In this document: piece by piece, positions 44,673 through 52,612 of the stretch | Numbering within the stretch: position 1 is the first letter of the stretch | Layout of the letters: each line of letters begins with the position of its first letter | Assembly (NCBI RefSeq): GCF_009371985.2 | Contig: NZ_VIKU02000001.1 | Coordinates: 1,116,001-1,180,000 of the forward strand | Source: Pelagihabitans pacificus | GTDB lineage: Bacteria; Bacteroidota; Bacteroidia; Flavobacteriales; Flavobacteriaceae | DNA: 64,000 nt | Reading direction: 5' to 3' | The notes under the pieces: model-generated | Told to the model about the DNA's origin: nothing | Databases searched by the model: none | The model's input: only the letters and a program-made list of their open reading frames with translations | Program-made: the position numbers and the translations under genes

Positions 44673-46910
44673 CTAAAATCGAATAGTCGCCCCCAACAAG
44701 AAATTCCTTCCTGCTTGAGGATAGTATCCTGCCCCTTCAACGGTCGTGATGGTTCCGGGATCACTGAAGTCGTCATCAAAGGTATAAAAATACCCGTTCG
44801 AGATAATGTCCTCGTTCGCCACGTTGTTGATCATCCCCGAGAAGGTAATACTGTCAATAAAGGCATCGATGTTCCAAACGTACTGCACATTGAAGTCGAG
44901 CTGGGAGTAGGCCTCCAGAACCGAAGCATCGGAGTCGATATTGCCCATATACTGCTTGCCCACATATTTGGACAGAAAAGAGATATCCAAAGTCTCCCAA
45001 GGGGAATAGGTAAACCAATTGCCGATGACCAGCCAAGGGGAGTAGGCGATATTTGTGTTGCCCAAATTCTGCAGTACCCCATCGCGTTGAAAGACGAAAT
45101 CAATGTTGCGATTATCGCTCACTGCCACATTAGGGCGCCATTGGAATTGGTTACTGAATTCAATGTTCGCATCTACCTCGAGCCCCAGACGGTAACTGTC
45201 ACCAACGTTGGCCCTCAGAGGCGCCCCTACATCGTTCAGTTCCCCGGTCAACACCAATTGATCTTTGTATCGCATATAATAAAGATTGGTATTTACTTGA
45301 AAGCTGGGGGCAACATACCGCCAACCGAGTTCAATATCTTGGAGGCGTTCCGGTTTGGGGCTACCATTCTCGTAATCATTTCGATTGGGTTCCCGATTTG
45401 CCACGGCGTAACTTAAATAAAAGTTGTTGTTACGATTTAGGTCGTACGTAAGCCCCGCCTTCGGATTAAAGAAGTTAAAGGTATCATCGACAAGACCTGT
45501 CTCGTTTCCGTTGGCCTGATAGCCGACCGTTCGGTACTGCAAGTCACCAAAGAGATTCCATTTACTATCCAGCCTGTAATTAGCCTTGGCATATAGGTTC
45601 AAATCGGTCTTTTTCGAGCTGTCATCGTAGTAGCGCTCCCGTAAGTCGTTGCCATTGTTAAACCTGGTCCAGATTACCTCCCCAAAATGGTCGCCTTCGT
45701 ATTGATTCCATCCTCCCCCCAAAATAAGGTTCAATTTCTCTTGGCTGTAGATGGCGGAAAACACGGTACCGTAGAAATCATTATCCAACCAACGTCTTCT
45801 GATGTAATCGGTAGCGGTAATTTCCGTACCGTTCAAGGTAAAGTTTTCACGACCGATAAAGCTTAACTGCGAATCCCCTGAAAAGAGGACGTTGGTGTAG
45901 TACCAATCGTCTACATATTCTTCGAAAAAGCCTCTTCCGTGGGTGTAGTGAAGGGCCAGATTGAGGTTCCAAGCATCCGATAGTTGTTCGTTCCACAACA
46001 ATTGGGCGTGGTCTTGTTTGTAATTATCGACTTGATTTTCATAGAAACCTTCTGAATTTCCTATCGCATCGAATCGGGCCCCGGCAATGTTAAAGGTTCT
46101 ATTGGTTTCGATATTGCCATCTTCACCGATTGCCGTGATGGTCGCCGCATCAAATCCGTACCATGACTGATAGGTGATTTCATGACCACCGAACAATAAG
46201 GCCTTGATCAAAGTATTATCGTCCTTATAGGCCCCTTGTAGAAAATAGGCGTCCAGTTCGGAAGATGCCCGATCGATGTATCCATCGGAGGTAATTCTTG
46301 ACAAACGGCCCGCTATTTCCACATGGTCATTAAGAAGGCCTGTGCTGAACTTTAGGTTATTTCGTAGCGTATTGAAGCTTCCGATCGAAGAGGAGATTTG
46401 TCCGTATGCCTCTTCAGAGACCGCATCGGTCAATAGATTGAGGCTAGCTCCGAACGCCCCGGCCCCATTGGTAGAAGTTCCAACGCCCCTTTGTAACTGC
46501 AGACTTTCGGTGGAGGAAGCAAAATCGGGCATGTTTACCCAAAAAGTACCATGCGATTCGGCGTCATTATAAGGTATGCCGTTGATCGTAACATTTACAC
46601 GGGTTGCATCGCTTCCCCGAACCCGTATACCGGTATAGCCCACCCCGGCCCCGGCATCGGAGGTGGTGACGACCGAGGGTAAGAAATTCATCAGGATCGG
46701 AATGTCCTGCCCCAGGTTTCGCGGAGCGAATTCATCTTTTTTAAAATTGGAAAAGGTCACCGGTGTCTCGTTCGTCACCCGAACCGCCGAGACGAAGACT
46801 TCGTCAAGTACTACTTGTTTTCCTTCAAGCGAATCGGTAGGTTGCTGGTCTTGGGCCAAGAGACCGGTGCCAAACCCTATAAGGGCAAACAGTATAACAA
46901 TAGGTTTCAT
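44673..46910 (-). CDS. TonB-dependent receptor, probable thiamine receptor
   Basis: 745-residue outer-membrane receptor with a signal peptide ending at GLLAQ. A plug domain (DEVFVSAVRVTNETPVTFS, then RGSDATRVNVTINGIPYNDAES) precedes a 22-strand-type barrel ending in ATIRF, a terminal Phe as expected for BamA recognition. There is no CarboxypepD-like N-terminal extension and no SusD partner. A TPP riboswitch lies 98 bases upstream, so the substrate is most likely thiamine, its phosphates or precursors. A hairpin overlaps the start codon. Confidence 0.93.
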   Translation of the reverse strand: MKPIVILFALIGFGTGLLAQDQQPTDSLEGKQVVLDEVFVSAVRVTNETPVTFSNFKKDEFAPRNLGQDIPILMNFLPSVVTTSDAGAGVGYTGIRVRGSDATRVNVTINGIPYNDAESHGTFWVNMPDFASSTESLQLQRGVGTSTNGAGAFGASLNLLTDAVSEEAYGQISSSIGSFNTLRNNLKFSTGLLNDHVEIAGRLSRITSDGYIDRASSELDAYFLQGAYKDDNTLIKALLFGGHEITYQSWYGFDAATITAIGEDGNIETNRTFNIAGARFDAIGNSEGFYENQVDNYKQDHAQLLWNEQLSDAWNLNLALHYTHGRGFFEEYVDDWYYTNVLFSGDSQLSFIGRENFTLNGTEITATDYIRRRWLDNDFYGTVFSAIYSQEKLNLILGGGWNQYEGDHFGEVIWTRFNNGNDLRERYYDDSSKKTDLNLYAKANYRLDSKWNLFGDLQYRTVGYQANGNETGLVDDTFNFFNPKAGLTYDLNRNNNFYLSYAVANREPNRNDYENGSPKPERLQDIELGWRYVAPSFQVNTNLYYMRYKDQLVLTGELNDVGAPLRANVGDSYRLGLEVDANIEFSNQFQWRPNVAVSDNRNIDFVFQRDGVLQNLGNTNIAYSPWLVIGNWFTYSPWETLDISFLSKYVGKQYMGNIDSDASVLEAYSQLDFNVQYVWNIDAFIDSITFSGMINNVANEDIISNGYFYTFDDDFSDPGTITTVEGAGYYPQAGRNFLLGATIRF

Positions 46911-46930
46911 TCGTAAAAAATTTTACGAAT
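46909..46930 (-). promoter_or_regulatory. start-codon hairpin of the TonB receptor mRNA
   Basis: Arms ATTCGTAAAA and TTTTACGAAT, separated by two bases, cover the first bases of the ATG. Folding would hide the start codon. Between the TPP aptamer and the gene this is a plausible part of the expression platform. Confidence 0.4.
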
Positions 46931-47008
46931 AAAAGGGGCTATTATTCCAAGTAAAACATGATTTTCGGCCCACCCAAGGACCTTTGAAATTCCAAAACAG
47001 CGTTGTAC

Positions 47009-47117
47009 GCATCCCTTAGCGGCATTACCCGCCCAGGTTCATTGGGTATGATCTCAGCCCGCCCTGAACTTGATTCAGGGCCTTTCCCTTTCAAGTTCGG
47101 GGCCAAAGCACCCCTTT
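47009..47117 (-). ncRNA. TPP riboswitch (THI element)
   Basis: Read on the minus strand, the conserved TPP aptamer blocks occur in order: GGGGTGC, then a variable paired arm, GGGCTGAGATCATACCC, GAACCTG, GGTAATGCC and AAGGGATGC. The variable arm is a perfect hairpin (CCCTGAA/TTCAGGG). It stands ahead of the TonB-dependent receptor gene and should reduce its expression when thiamine pyrophosphate is plentiful. The remaining sequence up to 47246 shows nothing further. Confidence 0.95.
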
Positions 47118-47246
47118 GAGATAGTGCAAAGGTAGCACGGTAATATTAGACTACCATAAAAATCGAAGTAAATATTAACGAATCATTATAAACAATCCAG
47201 GCGTCTGCTACGTATTTATAGTAACCTCTGGTTTTACGACCACTCT

Positions 47247-49712
47247 ATGAAAGACGAATCCAAAAACAGATTTACCTTCAAGATCATCTTCAGCTATCTG
47301 GTATTGGCCGTGCTTTTTCTGGTGGCAGGCTATTTTATCTATTCCGAAATTCGAGTAATCCTGTATAACGACACTGCCGAGGAAACCGACATAAAATTAC
47401 TCAAGACCGGAGCTTTGGTCACAGAACTATATGAGGCCGAAAGCCTTTCAAAATTGGCCCTACAGAACAAGACACAAGCAAATTTCAACGCTTATGCCGC
47501 CAAAATCGATACCCTTTCTATGGATATCGATACCCTAAAACAGCTCTCGGGGGACGAACACCAAAAAAGCATGCTCGATAGTGTGCAACTGCTATTACGT
47601 AAAAAGGTAGACAACAGCAATGAGCTACGTAATCTGAAAGTCCAGAACGAGGCGAACAATTCCATTGACATCGCATTAAAGGAATTCCGCAAGATGGAAT
47701 CGTCTTTCGGCAAGCTTACCGCCTATGACATTCATCCTAATCCAGAGAGTTTATCATCGTATGAACGAAAGGTGTTGGAGGATTGGGTGACCTACCTGAA
47801 CGATAACATTCCCGCCGACAGCTCCGATTTACCCGATTCTGAAAAAATAGACTCGATTATCAATGCTTCTAGAGTATTGTTGGTCGAAGCCAAGATGAAA
47901 GATGCCAAAACACAGCGTTTTCTAGCTCAAAAAGAGGAAGAGATCAATAGGAACGATTTGGAACTCTCCCAACAGCTTCGTACCATCATTTCGGCTTTTG
48001 AACAGGAAGTGCTATTAAATTCGTACAACCAAAGTTTAAAAAGACAGGCAGCTTTTCGCAAAAGTATGCGTTTGGCAGGATTTGCGGCAGTCCTTGGTTT
48101 TTTGGTCGTAGCGCTCTTTACCTTTCTCATCAACAGGGATTTCTGGCGTATACAGACCTATCGTCAAAAACTGGAAAAGGAAAAGAAATTTTCCGAATCG
48201 TTGCTCAGAAGTAGGGAACAACTCATCTCCACGGTGAGCCATGACCTTCGTACCCCACTGAATACCATTACCGGATACACCGAGCTGATGGAAAGTACAC
48301 CCTTGAGCGAAAAACAAAAACAGTACCTGAAAAACGTCAAATCCTCTTCGGAATACGTGAATAATCTGGTCAACGACCTGTTAGATTTTTCTAAACTGGA
48401 GGCCGGCAAGCTTAAGGTTGAAAAAGTACCCTTTATAGCCGCCCATTTGATACAGGAGACCGCCGAAAACCTGCAGGCTCTTTACAGCCACAAAAAACTC
48501 AGTCTATTTCTGGAAATCGATCCTGAACTAAAACAAACTGTGTCGGGAGACCCCTTCCGAATTCGGCAAGTACTCACCAACCTGATCGGGAATGCCTTCA
48601 AATTTACCGAGGAGGGATCCATAAAAATTCGTGCCAAGGCTATTGGAAAAGGCAAAAATAGTAACACCCATATCGAGATCCAGGATACTGGCATTGGAAT
48701 TCCAAAGGAGAAACAGCAGGTGATTTTCAAAGAGTTTGCCCAGGGCGAGGATAACACCGATAAAAAATTCGGCGGCTATGGACTTGGGTTGACCATTTCA
48801 AAGAAGTTGACCGAATTGCTCGGCGGCAGCTTGCAATTGGAAAGTGAGTTCGGCCGTGGGAGCACCTTTATCCTTAAAATCCCCTTGGAGATTACCAAAA
48901 TAGAAGCGGTCGAAAAAACCGAGGCTCCCTATATGGCACCAAAACTGAGGATGCTTATAATCGATGATGATACCGCTCTGCTGCGGATGTTAAAAGAATT
49001 GACCGGGAGTATGGGAATACGCGCACATATTTTCTCAAACTTTTTACAGGTTGAAAAAGAGTCGCATTTGGCTTATGATCTGGTGCTTACCGATATTCAA
49101 ATGCCTCAAATAACCGGGTTTGAGGTATTGCAACGGTTGAGGGCCGGCGAATACAAGCATTATAAGAATCAGCCAATTATCGCGATGACCGGTAGAAGGG
49201 ATTTGGAATCCGAAGCCTATACTTCCCTGGGATTTGCCCAAGTACTTCAAAAACCATTTTCCAAAGGGGAATTGATAGGAATACTGAAACTGTTGGGGTT
49301 GCATACTAAAAACCTAGGAAAGGAATTGACCCCAAAGGAAAAAACAACCACCGCAGAAGTCTATGACCTTGATATTATTCATTCCTTCTTGGGCACCAAC
49401 GAAGATGCCATTCATGATGTTTTGGAGACTTTTTTAATGGATACCTCGACCAATATGAAGTTGTTGAACGAAACCGTTACGGCTAGGGATTATGCCCAAA
49501 TAAACAGCGTTGCACATCGTATGCTCCCCATGTTTCGGCAATTGAAGGTTGCGAGCTGTGTTCCTATTCTGGAACGATTGGAAGTGGCCACTCCGGGCGA
49601 TATGGATGCCGTAAGTTTGGACAATAGTCTAAGAACCCTTAAAGAAAGTGTGGTTATCCTCATTGTTGCCCTCGAGAATCGACTGGCTACAAGTCCAACT
49701 TATAATGACTGA
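47247..49712 (+). CDS. hybrid histidine kinase with receiver and HPt domains
   Basis: 821 residues. Two membrane helices (about 11-30 and 275-296) enclose a long helical periplasmic sensor. The kinase core has His332 in STVSHDLRTPLNT, N-box NLIGNAFKFTEEG, and FGGYGLGLTISK. A receiver follows with phospho-acceptor Asp616 (LVLTDIQMPQITG). A C-terminal HPt-like domain carries His757 in VAHRMLPMF. This is a full phosphorelay chain in one protein. It overlaps by 26 bases the convergent NtrC-type regulator, its obvious partner. Confidence 0.95.
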   Translation: MKDESKNRFTFKIIFSYLVLAVLFLVAGYFIYSEIRVILYNDTAEETDIKLLKTGALVTELYEAESLSKLALQNKTQANFNAYAAKIDTLSMDIDTLKQLSGDEHQKSMLDSVQLLLRKKVDNSNELRNLKVQNEANNSIDIALKEFRKMESSFGKLTAYDIHPNPESLSSYERKVLEDWVTYLNDNIPADSSDLPDSEKIDSIINASRVLLVEAKMKDAKTQRFLAQKEEEINRNDLELSQQLRTIISAFEQEVLLNSYNQSLKRQAAFRKSMRLAGFAAVLGFLVVALFTFLINRDFWRIQTYRQKLEKEKKFSESLLRSREQLISTVSHDLRTPLNTITGYTELMESTPLSEKQKQYLKNVKSSSEYVNNLVNDLLDFSKLEAGKLKVEKVPFIAAHLIQETAENLQALYSHKKLSLFLEIDPELKQTVSGDPFRIRQVLTNLIGNAFKFTEEGSIKIRAKAIGKGKNSNTHIEIQDTGIGIPKEKQQVIFKEFAQGEDNTDKKFGGYGLGLTISKKLTELLGGSLQLESEFGRGSTFILKIPLEITKIEAVEKTEAPYMAPKLRMLIIDDDTALLRMLKELTGSMGIRAHIFSNFLQVEKESHLAYDLVLTDIQMPQITGFEVLQRLRAGEYKHYKNQPIIAMTGRRDLESEAYTSLGFAQVLQKPFSKGELIGILKLLGLHTKNLGKELTPKEKTTTAEVYDLDIIHSFLGTNEDAIHDVLETFLMDTSTNMKLLNETVTARDYAQINSVAHRMLPMFRQLKVASCVPILERLEVATPGDMDAVSLDNSLRTLKESVVILIVALENRLATSPTYND

Positions 49713-51054
49713 TTTTGTTGTAAAGGGTCTTTCTGGTTACCTGGAGAAGTTTGGCCGCCTCCGACTTGTTGAAATTTGTGCGTTTTAGGGCTTGGATAAT
49801 TCGGTCTTTTTCGAATTCCGCCTTTGAAAACCGGTCTCTAACCTTATTTTTGGGGGACGGTTGCCTCACTTCTTGAGGAAGGGCCTCGATTTGCACCTCA
49901 TCGCCAGCGGTCAATAGTACCGACCGTTTGATAATATTTTGGAGTTCCCTTAGATTTCCCGGCCAGTGATAGCGTTTAAAGGCGTTCCAAACTTCCTTTG
50001 AAAAACCGGTTACATTCTTGTCTAGGTTATGGTTGGCCTTCTCTAAAAAATGTTCTGCAAACAGCATCAAATCTTCAAAACGATCTTGTAAGGAAGGTAG
50101 TTCAATGGAAAACTCGTTCAATCGATGGTAAAGATCCTCACGAAAACTTCCTTTCCCGACCAATTCGGTAAGATCTTCATTGGTTGCGGTAATGATGCGT
50201 ACGTCGACCAAGATTTCTTGCGTACTTCCCACTCTCTTTATTTTTCGCTCCTGTAGTGCCCGGAGTAACTGTATTTGGTTGTCGTAGGACAAGTTGCCCA
50301 CCTCATCCAAAAAGAGTGTACCTCCGTTGGCCGCTTCAAAATTCCCCTTCTTATCCTCTACAGCTCCCGTAAAACTTCCTTTAACATGTCCGAAAAACTC
50401 ACTAGTCGCCAATTCTTTTGGGATGGCTCCACAATCGACCGCAACGAAGGGAAAATCCTTGCGCTTGCTCTGATCATGTATCGCCTTTGCCGTTACTTCC
50501 TTTCCGGTACCGCTTTCACCGGTAATCAAGACCGACATGTCGGTAGGAGCGACCAGTTTAATGTATTCGGCTAACTTTCTGGAGGCTTCGCTAGTACCTG
50601 TGATAGTATGTTGGCTTGCAATAGGATTGCTTTTCGCGCTATTGGTGTTGCTTGTTTTGGCAACCCCTCCATGGTTCGGCAAACTTTCCGATGGCCGGGC
50701 CTTCAATGCATTTTCAATGACCATCACGATTTCATCGGGCGTGAAGGGTTTGGAGATATAATCGTAGGCTCCTTTTTTCATAGCGTTGACTGCGGAACCT
50801 ACCTCGGCGTAGCCGGTCATCAAAATGACCTGGGTCTTTGAATTCACCTCTTTGATATCGGTAAGCATTTGTATGCCGTCATAGTCGGGAAGACGTAAAT
50901 CGGTCAGTACCACGTCGAAGTTGGTCTCGGAAAATTTGACCTTGGCATCGGGCGCGGTAAAACTCGTTTCTACTTGATAATTGTGTTTGGTCAAGAACTT
51001 CTGCAACATTTGACAGAATGCGGCATCGTCCTCAATAATCAAGATGTTCGGCAT
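49687..51054 (-). CDS. NtrC-type sigma-54-dependent response regulator
   Basis: 455 residues: receiver with Asp52 (VVLTDLRLPD), a linker, AAA+ domain with Walker A GESGTGKE (179-186), and a C-terminal Fis-type HTH (FNKSEAAKLLQVTRKTLYNK). The sigma-54-contacting loop reads GSFTGA (226-231) rather than GAFTGA. It would activate sigma-54 promoters when phosphorylated, presumably by the convergent hybrid kinase through its HPt domain. Candidate targets are the two small exported proteins just upstream, which carry sigma-54-like promoters. Confidence 0.95.
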   Translation of the reverse strand: MPNILIIEDDAAFCQMLQKFLTKHNYQVETSFTAPDAKVKFSETNFDVVLTDLRLPDYDGIQMLTDIKEVNSKTQVILMTGYAEVGSAVNAMKKGAYDYISKPFTPDEIVMVIENALKARPSESLPNHGGVAKTSNTNSAKSNPIASQHTITGTSEASRKLAEYIKLVAPTDMSVLITGESGTGKEVTAKAIHDQSKRKDFPFVAVDCGAIPKELATSEFFGHVKGSFTGAVEDKKGNFEAANGGTLFLDEVGNLSYDNQIQLLRALQERKIKRVGSTQEILVDVRIITATNEDLTELVGKGSFREDLYHRLNEFSIELPSLQDRFEDLMLFAEHFLEKANHNLDKNVTGFSKEVWNAFKRYHWPGNLRELQNIIKRSVLLTAGDEVQIEALPQEVRQPSPKNKVRDRFSKAEFEKDRIIQALKRTNFNKSEAAKLLQVTRKTLYNKISHYKLDL

Positions 51055-51140
51055 ATTGAGCTACTTGTTGTTTAGTATCTACGTAAAAATACCACTTGAT
51101 AGTCGAGAGCACCCCAAAATTATCTTAAAAGAAGTAGTAA

Positions 51141-51314
51141 ATGACTGCTAAAACTATGCTAAATAGAATGTTTGTCGAATTTGATGATCAGCGCCGTTTC
51201 CGGCTAGGATTTGGTAGTCAAAGGAAAGGCGACGGAGAAAAAAAGTATGCGAAAGACTTCGACGCTCCGGTCGGGGTAAATTCGACCAGCCGAATAGGAG
51301 CATTACAAAAGTAA
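51141..51314 (+). CDS. doubtful 57-residue reading frame
   Basis: An ATG-to-TAA frame of 57 codons, basic and without hydrophobic segment or recognised motif. It lies in the gap between two minus-strand genes (51055-51414). Nothing else is visible in this gap except the terminator at 51343. It is probably not a gene, but it is the only candidate here. Confidence 0.15.
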   Translation: MTAKTMLNRMFVEFDDQRRFRLGFGSQRKGDGEKKYAKDFDAPVGVNSTSRIGALQK

Positions 51315-51342
51315 TACCCGTATTCGGGGTTTCATTAAAAAT

Positions 51343-51374
51343 AGAAAGGGGCCGCATTTTATACGACCCCTTTC
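51343..51374 (-). terminator. terminator after small exported protein 1
   Basis: Hairpin with GAAAGGGG/CCCCTTTC arms, 40 bases past the stop at 51415, followed on the minus strand by TATTTTTAATG. Confidence 0.72.
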
Positions 51375-51414
51375 CGACCAAACCAACTTGATACAAAACA
51401 AATAACTCAAGTTA

Positions 51415-51714
51415 TTACATTTCAATCCAGTTTCCGTTCTCATCGGCGTACAAGGTACCGGAAGTACCATCTTCCAAAGACACCTCTAATTTGAACTGCT
51501 TTGCCTCGTTGACATATGCTTTATCGATAGTCGCCGTAGGATAGTTTTTGGCAACAGCGGCGGTAACGGCCTCAGGCAACTCACTAGCGGCGATTTCAGT
51601 AAAATCATCCTGGGCTACGGCTTCAGTAGCAGTAGCTTCTACAACGTCTGCATCCTGGGCGAAAGCTGTTAAACTTCCTAGAGATAATGCTAATACAAAA
51701 AATACTTTTTTCAT
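51415..51714 (-). CDS. small exported protein, paralogue 1 (candidate sigma-54 target)
   Basis: 99 residues with a signal peptide ending at LTAFAQ. The acidic/alanine-rich N-terminal stretch is followed by a helix and strands ending YADENGNWIEM, a PepSY-like layout. It is paralogous to the gene at 52109: same signal peptide, AYVNEAKQFKLEV versus AYVNEAAQYKLEV, and the same last residues. It should be periplasmic or secreted. Upstream lie a sigma-54-like promoter and a repeat array shared with the paralogue. Function unknown. Confidence 0.85.
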   Translation of the reverse strand: MKKVFFVLALSLGSLTAFAQDADVVEATATEAVAQDDFTEIAASELPEAVTAAVAKNYPTATIDKAYVNEAKQFKLEVSLEDGTSGTLYADENGNWIEM

Positions 51715-51746
51715 GATTCTCAATTTTATTTATTCCCTTTATCTAA

Positions 51747-51763
51747 AGAAAATATAGTACCAA
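51747..51763 (-). promoter_or_regulatory. sigma-54-like promoter of paralogue 1
   Basis: TTGGTACTATATTTTCT on the minus strand. GG at -24 and C at -12 have exact sigma-54 spacing, though the usual GC is TC. It lies 32 bases from the ATG and shares 13 of 17 positions with the element ahead of paralogue 2. Confidence 0.45.
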
Positions 51764-51826
51764 ACCCGCTACAAAATGTAATAAATTGATTATCAAAGAG
51801 ATGTGTATTTATAAGTTTTTCCTGAC

Positions 51827-51873
51827 TGTGTAAATGTGTGTACCGCTGTGTGAAATCGTATAAAACATACACG
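51827..51873. promoter_or_regulatory. TGTGTAA repeat array, candidate activator site (paralogue 1)
   Basis: TGTGTAA (51827), TGTGTAC (51837) and TGTGTGA (51847) recur at exact 10-base steps, followed by CATACACG (51866). The array starts 64 bases upstream of the sigma-54-like element. A related array precedes paralogue 2. The rest of 51715-52032 holds nothing else recognisable. Confidence 0.5.
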
Positions 51874-52032
51874 AAAATCATTTTTCGATATGAAGTATGG
51901 TAGGAATCAAGTGCTTGCCTTATAGTTCCAAAATCAATCAAGTTCAAAAGGCCGCTTCATCATATCGAGACTTTCCGTTTCCCTACCCAAATTCAAGGAA
52001 AACGAATTTGGTAGGTATGGGTTTCGCAAAAA

Positions 52033-52064
52033 AAAAGTCCCGACAGGAGACTGTCGGGACTTTT
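52033..52064 (-). terminator. terminator after small exported protein 2
   Basis: Perfect 14-base arms AAAAGTCCCGACAG and CTGTCGGGACTTTT with a GAGA loop, 44 bases past the stop and flanked by further A/T runs. It could work on both strands. Confidence 0.9.
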
Positions 52065-52108
52065 AACTTAAACTAACTAAATATACGCAATAAGAAAGTG
52101 GGGCTTGT

Positions 52109-52417
52109 TTACATTTCAATCCAATTGCCCTCGGCATCGGCATACAATTCAACAGCTTCGCCGTCTTCCTTAGTAACTTCCAACTTATATTGGGCAGCCT
52201 CATTAACGTACGCTTTGGAAATGGTGGCTCCAGGATGGGCAGCTTCCAAAGCAGCGGAGATAGCCTCTGGCAGTTCTTCCAAAGCCACTTCAGCAAATCC
52301 ATCTTGTGTTTCCACTGCTTCTGTTGCTACAGCTACAGCTTCGGTGGCCTCTTCTTCTTGTGCGAATGCGGTCATAGTTCCTAGGGAAAGAGCCGCTACT
52401 AAAAATACTTTTTTCAT
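52109..52417 (-). CDS. small exported protein, paralogue 2 (candidate sigma-54 target)
   Basis: 102 residues with a signal peptide ending at MTAFAQ. A Glu/Ala/Val-rich stretch is followed by a helix (LEELPEAISAALEA) and beta strands ending YADAEGNWIEM. It is the tandem paralogue of the gene at 51415, separated from it by about 390 bases with its own promoter and terminator. This suggests two independently transcribed copies under common control rather than an operon. Function unknown. Confidence 0.85.
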   Translation of the reverse strand: MKKVFLVAALSLGTMTAFAQEEEATEAVAVATEAVETQDGFAEVALEELPEAISAALEAAHPGATISKAYVNEAAQYKLEVTKEDGEAVELYADAEGNWIEM

Positions 52418-52466
52418 TTTGTTCGTGTTTAAAATTTATTGTTATTGTTTTGATTCACTTACTTAT

Positions 52467-52483
52467 AGGAAGAATAGTGCCAA
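52467..52483 (-). promoter_or_regulatory. sigma-54-like promoter of paralogue 2
   Basis: TTGGCACTATTCTTCCT on the minus strand matches the -24 part TTGGCAC exactly and has TTCCT where TTGCT is expected, with correct spacing. It lies 49 bases from the ATG. Confidence 0.55.
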
Positions 52484-52558
52484 TTGGTGTATGGGACAAT
52501 AAAATATATAATAAACTGATAATCAATATATTGAATAGCGGATGATTTTTCCAATTGT

Positions 52559-52607
52559 TGTGTAATGATGTGTAATCCTTTTGAAAGTGTGTAATTTTTA
52601 TACAACG
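52559..52607. promoter_or_regulatory. TGTGTAA repeat array, candidate activator site (paralogue 2)
   Basis: Three perfect copies of TGTGTAA start at 52559, 52569 and 52588, followed by TATACAACG. The array starts 76 bases upstream of the sigma-54-like element and ends next to the DUF4301 stop codon. The arrangement parallels the one ahead of paralogue 1. Confidence 0.55.
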
Positions 52608-52612
52608 TAGGA

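Noticed and set aside
51726-51947. 73-codon minus-strand frame upstream of small exported protein 1
   Set aside because: It covers the sigma-54-like promoter and repeat array, starts without context and shows no domain pattern.
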